64,000 bases of DNA, taken from the NCBI RefSeq assembly GCF_024586455.1, contig NC_065919.1, positions 38,912,839 through 38,976,838 of the forward strand, in the 5' to 3' direction. The translations under genes were made by a program, and so were the position numbers. This DNA is from Bactrocera neohumeralis (Eukaryota; Arthropoda; Insecta; Diptera; Tephritidae). Under the pieces are notes generated by a model. It searched no databases and was not told the DNA's origin. It saw only the letters and a program-made list of their open reading frames with translations. Positions 56,825 to 64,000 of this stretch are shown one piece after another (the first letter of the stretch is position 1; each line of letters begins with the position of its first letter).

Positions 56825-56831
56825 TTATATA
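56825..56831 (-). promoter_or_regulatory. Candidate TATA box of the 55.6-kb Osiris gene
   Basis: TATATAA on the minus strand. A TCATTT initiator-like word follows about 35 bases downstream (near 56796), which would give a 5' UTR of about 290 nt. Confidence 0.45.
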
Positions 56832-57704
56832 GCGTCTACACTCTTCTTCAGCGACGCCAGCTGCGCGCGCCAAGCCATTGCCAGTCGCACATGGCAGACG
56901 CAGCCACAAAAGGCGCAATTGCAGCGGCAGCGTCAGCAGCAGCAGAAACAAGGCAGTAAGAGTGAGCGCCTGCCCCATACCAGCAACACCAAAGCAGTCG
57001 AACAGCCAAACAACCGCAACGGTAGCGTAAGCACATACTCTCCATATGGCAACAGCGAAATAACAAAGCTGCCAGCAGCCAAATACTCGTAGTATTTGTC
57101 CATTATAGCATTTCGCATTTCTTTTTGCTGCCGCTGGCTTGTTGTTGCTGCCATCGGCTTCGGCTGTTGTTGCAGAGGTTGTGCTGCTGTTGCTCTTTTC
57201 ACTGCCGACACAAGCATTGTCAGTGTCAAAGTGCTAGCGGTAGTGACAGCGTTGGCAACAGCAACAACAACAGTGGCGGAGGTATTGCCAAAGCGAATGA
57301 AGACTGGTTCTGCAGGTTTCGCGCTTCAGTCTTTCGTCTTGGACTTAAACGCAGCTTCGCTTGCTGCATACGGTTTATTTTCAGCTGAAGTAAATTTAGT
57401 TCGTACATATAGCTATGCACGTTGTTATGTATGCATGCGGGTATGTACGTTCTCCAGCTGTGTGAGCTATCAGCCAAACAATGCCAAAAATTAAAATCAC
57501 AACAGCAGCAGTGGCAACACTCGTACGCACTTTATGCGACGATGAAAAGTTGTTAGGTGTGAAAAAGTCGGTAGAAACCATTAGTGGCTCGCACCGAGAA
57601 AATTGTGTTGGAAAATTATTAAAAAGCGCATAAAAATTAAGCCAAAATAACAATTAACATTTCTTGCACACTGTTGCGAGCGATAGGTCAACTTGCCGCA
57701 ACGA
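56832..57704. other. Upstream region of the 55.6-kb Osiris gene, CAG/GCA-rich
   Basis: A GC-richer upstream block with interrupted CAG, CAA and GCTGTT triplets (about 56915-56950 and 57125-57290). It produces long overlapping frames on both strands, the longest being 132 codons at 57096-57494. These are Cys/Ala/Thr homopolymer-like and I read them as repeat artefacts. It may hold Osiris enhancer sequence. Confidence 0.4.
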
Positions 57705-57705
57705 A

Positions 57706-57752
57706 GAGTGGTCTAGCGGCAAAAGCGTGCAGCTGGCAAGTTCGAAAGCCAA
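57706..57752 (+). other. tRNA-like A-box/B-box pair (SINE or tRNA pseudogene candidate)
   Basis: TGGTCTAGCGG at 57709-57719 fits the RNA polymerase III A box, and AGTTCGAAAGCC at 57739-57750 is close to a B box, with spacing right for a tRNA. A full cloverleaf with acceptor pairing was not found, so this is either a tRNA-derived fragment or chance. Confidence 0.3.
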
Positions 57753-60700
57753 CTTTGTGGAGTTTCTGAAATATTTTATTATAGTTAAAATTTTATGTGG
57801 CATATTGTTTGCCATTTACTCATAAAAAATTAAAAAGCTATTTCGTTACGTACTCGCTGAACGTCCGAACATAGCACGGAAAGACGTAAAAATTTGCACA
57901 GTTATTCGTTTATTCCTGCAGAAGGTCATTACGGAGGCCTTTCTTGCAAAATCTCCCTCGATTTTGCAATTTTATGCGATGAAATAAATCTAAATTCAAG
58001 AATTTGAAATTCAAATTTGTTTGCCGAAAAATGTCAAAATCTATTCGTGTTGATGTTTTGTATTTAGTAATTGGGTATTGTTGATAATATTAAATATTAA
58101 TTCAAGGGGTTAAATTCGATCGAAGCCGCGGGGAAATCTGGTGTAGATGGGTATCGCCCGAAGGTGGAATTTCTACCTTTAACGACACTCTTTTCTCATA
58201 TTGTAAAATGGGTTCAAAATATGTCCTTGATATATTTTAGTTGTTAATTCTGTCTATTAGCATGTTTGATAATCTGTGATAAGGGTTCTTGCACATAATC
58301 TTGGCGATTCTATATAAACTTAAGGCTTCCATCTCGCTCTGACCCGTCTATCAGCTCTCTCGGAAATTTCATTTCAGGTCGCTTTTAATGACTCTACCAG
58401 TTCCGTAGCCAGCGAATGCCACTTTTGGTAATCTCATAACCCATTTGGTTTCTCGAAGTTCCTTCACAGTTAATATCAAATCTGTTAACAAGTAAGAGAC
58501 TAAACTGTCTAGATAAACGAGCTGGAACGTTGCAACAGAAAGAAACTGTGACCTGTTAAATGTTTCTAAATATATACAGAGCTTTTAATCAATATTTTAA
58601 TTTTATATGCATATATTTTGTAGCTTTCTGCATATTCTGAAATTGCGTAACCAATGATATCAGCTTACAACTGTTGCCGATCCTTAATTCAAACAACATT
58701 TTAATTATGCTTATAATTATTTAAGGACGATTTCTGGATTCAAAATGTTCTCGACTTATTTGGTGAGCTATTTCTAAAAATATCTGAAAAATTCTGTATT
58801 GCAAAACTTAACCAAGTCATCAAAGACCTCGCTTGGATGCAATTCCTTTGACAACTATCGGTATATCTTACTATTGATTAATCTATTTCAAATATTCATA
58901 GTGGAATGCGAAATCCAACGTTGGAGCTTGAACAAAGTAGGCTATTTTGCTTATTGGGAATAAATATAGGTAAACATATACGCGCATGCGCGCTATTGCT
59001 TTCGCTGTGTGCGCTATGAGTGGTAAATGCGACTCTTTCCATTTGCGGTTAACTCGAACGGGTGCGAGCAAATATGTTTGTAGAGTGTTTGGTAGCTGCT
59101 GTCCGGGGCTGACGGCCATAAGACGTAAGCCACTCCAACGTGCAACATTCAACAAGTTCATGTAACATTGTCAACTTGCGGTGACACTGACGCGTTTATA
59201 AATTTGCCTACAAATAAAAAAACAAGCTATGGATTTATTATCGGCACACCTAGGCGTATTAGAGTTGTTTTGAACACACTTGCTGTTATTGCTACTTTTA
59301 TGGTTAACCAATATTTGAGTTTGCTTTGTGGTTTTCTACCAAAGTTAGAGTGTGGCGTGTAAAGGCCTATGCGCTTCAATGGCATCTTTCACTCTTTATT
59401 TCATTTTCCTAACACTTCTTCGAAGATATTTTCATTCATTTTCAGTGCATTTACATACGTCAACGCCGTGGCTGGCATCTAACTGCGGTTGGCACTTAGT
59501 GCGGTCCCTCTGAGCTCACCCGTGTATTTGCAATATCCGCCCGTATGCTTAGCTGACGATTTCCACATCCGCCCGCTTGGCACTTTGCCTGCTTGCGTGT
59601 TGCCGGCTTGCCGCCACGGTCAGTTAGTTCAGCAAATAAAAAGCTTTTAACTGTGGTCTTAAGTTTTTGTGGCGGCAATCCAAAATTGCCATTTATTTGT
59701 GTCTTGTCTGTGTGGCAACGACTCTGATGCATGCAACGCCGATGCTGCCTCTTTTTCATGGCCCTTGATCCATGAACAATAACTTAATTTGCAGACATTT
59801 TCCATAATTAATATTTTGAGTTGGCTTTGCCATTTCTCTTCTGGTCATAAATTCGCCGAAGTTGAAGCGTTAAAGATGCAACGAAACAGTTAAATATGCT
59901 ATTATTCATCTCCATACATATCAACATATAAACACATACTATATAAATATAAAATTATCATACTTTCATTTCTAAATTATGACAAGGTGTAAGGAAAGGC
60001 AAAGTATTTAGTGATAGTAGAAATGTGCAAGATGATCCATTATATACGTATATAGGTATCTGTGTATTTTCGTTTGAATGAATCTCCGTTTAGAGAGCTG
60101 GGAGACTAGACAAAGCAGAATTCCTTGGACTTATCGGTGGTATGACAATCTAATTGATACCGTTTTTAATTTATAAATAGAAATATTAGCAGAGGTAGGG
60201 GCGCCTTAAAACCATTAATTTGAGAAGGATTGGATGCAATTCCTTTGAACACTGGTAGTATTCCAATTTGTGTTAGCGCTGTAAGATAGGTATACAAAGA
60301 GATTAGTGGTACGAGCTTTCCGTCGGATCGGTTTCAGTTGATGAGTCTTTTTTTGGTAATTTCGCCTTCTCCTCACATAATAATGAATCATTAAAAAATA
60401 TAAATTGAAGAAGTAAACTGATGCTTATTGCATGAAACAACAACAAATAGTTATAAAAATATTAAAAAATTATTTCTTTTTTTCCTACAATCGCCAATAA
60501 TTACCCTGATTAACAAAGCGCAAATAATTGTTGAATTGGTTCATAAAGCATTTATGAATTATGCTGCACGCAACACCAGGCTGGTCATGAAATATGGGTA
60601 TTAAGAAAAAGTAAACAAACTTTCATTCAGCGCACACCGAAAACTAAGCCAACAGGTTAGCAGCAGAAAGAGTAATGCGCTGTCACTGTCGGTGGAATAC

Positions 60701-61182
60701 GCTAGCCGTAAGCCAACGAGTAGAATGACAAGTGGCGAACATAGTTGGCACTGCGAAATTGGAAAAGTTTTCCTTTTATCAAACAAAGTGCAATGGCATT
60801 TGTCAAATCATACCTATATAAAATAACGGTGCTACGCCCGTGAGTGAAACGGCTTGTTGGCGGTCATCGCCGGCCATTCCAAAAATAAATACTTTTATTG
60901 AAGATAATTTGCGATTATGAGCATGCTACGACGGTTATCACCATTATTTTATTATCTACTATATTACTTAGAACTTCCCATTTCGCCACATGACAAAATT
61001 TTATGTCATTAAAGGCGTCAATTATATACATTTGCAGATAGTCGTATAAATAATCCTTCAATCATGTAAAATTAGGTCTCCCAAATACTTACATTGTTTG
61101 TAACACAACTTCAATAAAATGTTTTTAAGTCCCTTCAAAGATTAAAGAAATCCATTTTTAGAATTTTCAATATATTCTTCTT
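57753..61182. other. Intergenic, no gene recognised
   Basis: About 3.4 kb, largely AT-rich. A short stretch near 58105-58150 could read EAAGKSGVDGYRPKV, faintly like the start of an RT motif, but is too short to call. No RNA gene or terminal repeats recognised. Confidence 0.35.
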
Positions 61183-61545
61183 CTTAATTGTCGTAGACAC
61201 CGCTTACGCGATTATAGCCGAGTTAACAACAGCGCGCCAGTCGTTTCTTCTTTTCGCTACGTGGCGCCAATTGGATATTCCAAGCGTAGCCAGGTCCTTC
61301 TCCACCTGGTCCTTCCAACGGAGTGGAGGTCTTCCTCTTCCTCTGCTTCCCCCGGCGGGTCCAGCGTCGAATACTTTCAGAGTGGAGTGTTTTCGTCCAT
61401 TCGGACAACATGACCTAGCCAGCGTAGCCGCTGTCTTTTAATTCGCTGAACTATGTCAATGTCGTCGTATATCTCGTACAGCTCATCGTTCCATCGAATG
61501 CGATATTCGCCGTGGCCAACGCGCAAAGGACCATAAATATTCAAT
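61183..61545 (-). pseudogene. 3' fragment of the RTE element (same family as 19080-22010)
   Basis: The minus strand matches the last part of the plus-strand RTE closely: the region of PLRVGHGEYRIRWNDEL (about 61485-61535), YEIYDDIDIVQRIKRQ (about 61430-61480), a divergent middle, then RGRGRPPLRWKDQVEKDL-type wording (about 61290-61330) and AKRRND (about 61240). It is 5'-truncated, as is usual for target-primed reverse transcription. Confidence 0.8.
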
Positions 61546-61599
61546 ATATTACGGTGGGCAAAAAATAGTAAGACATTTTATATTCTTGCAATTTTAAAA

Positions 61600-62540
61600 A
61601 ATTGTATACTCTTGCAACTTGCAAAATCAAAGCCAGGGAAATACTTTAAGGTGTAAAACCAATCATATAGCGTAACGTCAGTCGGATGTTCGAAAATCCC
61701 GATATTAGTTATATAGGAGCTAGGCCAAGTTTTCGCTCAAATTTATTTACTATATTTTAGGCACAAAGATACACTGTTATAAGTAAAACACGTTCTCTCA
61801 TTTTCATTGAGGTAGATCGTATATTGGGCGATATATGCGGGACCAAGTCACCACGAAGTTCGAAAATCTGTATATTGAGTATATGGGAGCTGGGATATTT
61901 GTCCGATTCAACCCATTTTTGACATACAGACATACCATTTTAAGAAAAAGATTATCTTTTAAATCCCATTATCTATATCACACATTGACCAACATTTTCG
62001 ACCAAAAGTCAACCATAGGTACCGGGGTCCAAATATTCGGTACCAAGGGGCTTGAAAATTTTTTATTGGATTTAAATAATTGTTGATCATAAGGTGGCAC
62101 ACATTAAAGGCATTACTCTGCAAAGTTTTATCCCGTTATAGTAATTACTTCTTGATTTGTGTACAGGAAACTGAGCGAACCATGTGGAAATATGTAGGCG
62201 TTATTGTTTTTATTAAATTTTAAATTTTTTCTCTAATCGTTTGGTTGGGTCCCGAGATATGGGATTTTCCTAAAAACTGAGCGGTGCCACGCCCATAGTA
62301 AAATTTTGACACCAGCTCCCATGAAGCTCTCTCATACCATTTCGGTGGTGAAATTCAATGTTTCTGGCGTATTTATGTAGTTATCGATTTATCGCGCTTT
62401 TAGTAGTTTTTAACAGTACCGTTATATGGTCAGTGAGCGGGGTTATCCTCCGATTTTCACACTGTCGATAGGTGTTCTTGTAGTATTTGTACTTAGAAAA
62501 TTTTGTTGTTGTAACTTTAATGGTTTAGGAGATATATAAA
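61600..62540 (+). repeat. Noncoding dispersed repeat family R, copy 2 (direct)
   Basis: Starts TTGTATACTCTTGCAACTTG and CAAAGCCAGGG. It continues with the shared blocks GTTCGAAAATC, GAGCTAGGCCAAG, CACATTGACCAACATTTTCG, CGTTATAGTAATTACTTCTTG, CCGAGATATGGGATTTTCC and ACAGTACCGTTATATGG. It stops at TTTAGGAGAT near 62531, where the inverted copy begins. Confidence 0.75.
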
Positions 62541-63895
62541 TCAAATTTATAAGAGGATGACGAGAAAGGTTGAAATACGGTACGGACCGTCCGTGCAAGC
62601 TGTAGTTGAATAAAAACTGAGATAACTTGATGAAACTTGGTATGTGGGATTCCTAATACGAAAAAAAACTATGAGTACGTAGATGGGCATAATCGGACCG
62701 ACATTAATCGAAAACCTATAAATTGTCAAAACTAAGCACTAAAATAAAACAAAAAAGTGTAATTTTTCAAAGAAGATTGCAGTAGAAAGGGGCAACTGTA
62801 GGAAAAATTTTTTGAAAAAGTTGGCGTGGTTCCGCCACCTAATTAGTTTAATGTGCGAATCTCCTAAACTATTAAAGACACAACAACCAAATATAATTAG
62901 CGCAAATATTTTAAGAACTCCTACCGACAGAATAAAAATGAATGAAATCGGAAAATACCCATATAACGGTACTGTTCAAAACTACTAAAAGCGCATTGAA
63001 TTTTATCTCCGTGATGACATGAGAGGGCTGTAGGAGGCAGTGTGAAAATTGGATGATGGGTGTGGCACCGTCTACTTTCTGGTGAAATCATATATCTCAG
63101 GAACCGACCAAACCGATTTCGACTAAACTTAGTAAATGGCATTTTTCTCATATTCCTATGCCACAGTGTGAAAATGGCTGAAATCGGACCAAAAGCACGC
63201 CTACTTGATATATGACACAATTTTAAATACCATTTGATTCTTTCACTTTCCAGTACGCATATCAAGAAGTAATTAATATAACGGGATATAATTTCGAACT
63301 AATAATTCCTTTAAAGTATAGCAACTTATGACCAAAAATGGCTCAAATCCTAAACCCCAGTATCTATAGCTGACTTTTGAACAAAAATATCGATCGATGT
63401 GTGAGATATATAATTGAAATTCAGAAAGAATTTTTTCTTGACATTAGTAGTTCTGTGTATTAAAAATGGGTTGAATCATGTTAATACCTTCCTGAGCCCC
63501 AATATACATACCTACTATAAAGATTTTCGAACTTTCAGGTGACTTTATACGGAATATATCGGCAAATATTTGAGTTATCTCAAGGAAAATTACAGAACAT
63601 GTTTTACTCATAACAGTATATCTTTGCGCTTAAATTATATAAAATTAGGTGAAAACTTGAATATCGGGATCTGACTCTGCTCTATAAGATTGACGCTTTT
63701 ATGTGAGGTACCTTAATCAAACTCAGGAATATTTTTCTAACTCGCATATACTTCATATAATGATTTTTGTTTTCCTAAGAAAATGATTAGATTCTGATCG
63801 TCTGGTTGACTTTTTACATCTTATGGTATTTCGCGGGTGTTGATTCTTGGAAGTTGTATATATGTAAGTATAAAATATTCAGTGTCACCCGAACT
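62541..63895 (-). repeat. Noncoding dispersed repeat family R, copy 3 (inverted)
   Basis: The same blocks as copy 2 appear in reverse complement and reverse order: CATATAACGGTACTGTTC (62960), TATATCTCAGGAACC (63090), AAGAAGTAATTAATATAACG (63265), GATTTTCGAACTTTCAGG (63523). It ends near 63890 with the reverse complement of AAGTTCGGGTGACAC and TATTTTATAC, the family start. It extends further past TTTAGGAGAT than copy 2, including a GGAATCCCACATACCAAG block that also fits the 3' half of copy 1. It is the most complete copy of the 3' part. Confidence 0.75.
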
Positions 63896-64000
63896 TATTT
63901 AATATTTTCCTTCATAAAAAAACCTTTGTGATTATGTGTCACCACACCTTTTAACATTTTCCTCGGACTGTAAATACTTTGCGATTACGCTGGTGAAGTG

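Noticed and set aside
57096..57494. 132-codon plus-strand frame
   Set aside because: It arises from interrupted CAG/GCA triplets; the translation is Cys/Ala/Thr/Val-rich without a family, and other frames in the same block are equally open.
1..64000. CRISPR arrays, bacterial operons, rRNA operons
   Set aside because: Spliced genes, eukaryotic transposons and AT-rich intergenic DNA show a nuclear insect sequence; no regularly spaced direct repeats or rRNA-like sequence were seen.

Overview
The window is eukaryotic, AT-rich and gene-poor, and fits a higher fly, most likely a tephritid fruit fly (Bactrocera, Zeugodacus or Ceratitis type). The evidence is three genes of the insect-specific Osiris family (DUF1676), all on the minus strand, in a matrix of decayed mariner, piggyBac, Helitron, RTE, CR1-like and Jockey-like elements and tephritid-style noncoding repeats. 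The species call is inference.

Genes. Reading right to left (5' to 3' on the minus strand): an intronless Osiris gene at 55640-56503 (Osi6/Osi7 type), a two-exon Osiris gene at 28143-29068 (Osi7/Osi8 type), and the first two exons of Osi9 at 3985-5083. The last Osi9 exon, which should carry the hydrophobic DUF1676 core, is not in the window, so its second intron is at least 4 kb and runs off the left edge. Order and strand match part of the Drosophila Osiris cluster at the Triplo-lethal locus (Osi6-Osi7-Osi8-Osi9). The genes are separated by about 23 and 27 kb. Each encodes a signal peptide and a two-cysteine motif; the two complete ones also have a basic stretch before a long hydrophobic region and a C-terminal (AQ)xLAY-type motif. 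Osiris proteins are made in cuticle-secreting epidermis and trachea and are thought to work in vesicle trafficking and cuticle secretion.

Layout. 1-3984 is Osi9 intron. 5.1-7.2 kb is upstream sequence of Osi9. 7.2-14 kb holds three mariner relics and a Jockey-like fragment. 14.6-15.1 kb and 18.8-19.0 kb hold inverted-repeat MITE-like elements. 19.1-22.0 kb is a decayed RTE retrotransposon. 22.5-27.0 kb holds a mariner scrap and a nearly complete minus-strand CR1-like element split by a 631-bp TIR element. After the second Osiris gene come a complete but inactivated piggyBac element (29971-32389), a mariner-like scrap, a CGATA-rich 50-bp inverted repeat, two mariners with identifiable ends (35198-36089 and 36200-37410), a long noncoding repeat with a nested mariner scrap (37.5-39.4 kb), another mariner (40.9-41.9 kb), a 513-bp TIR element and a Helitron ending in CTAG (about 44.08-45.95 kb). 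An RTE-like relic occupies 48.6-50.0 kb. 50-61 kb, around the third Osiris gene, is nearly free of recognisable transposons but has a 1.4-kb C-poor block. The right end has an RTE 3' fragment and two copies of the noncoding repeat tail-to-tail, forming a large inverted repeat.

No transposon here looks able to make an intact transposase or polymerase. The only confident host protein-coding genes are the three Osiris genes; two other short reading frames are listed as doubtful.
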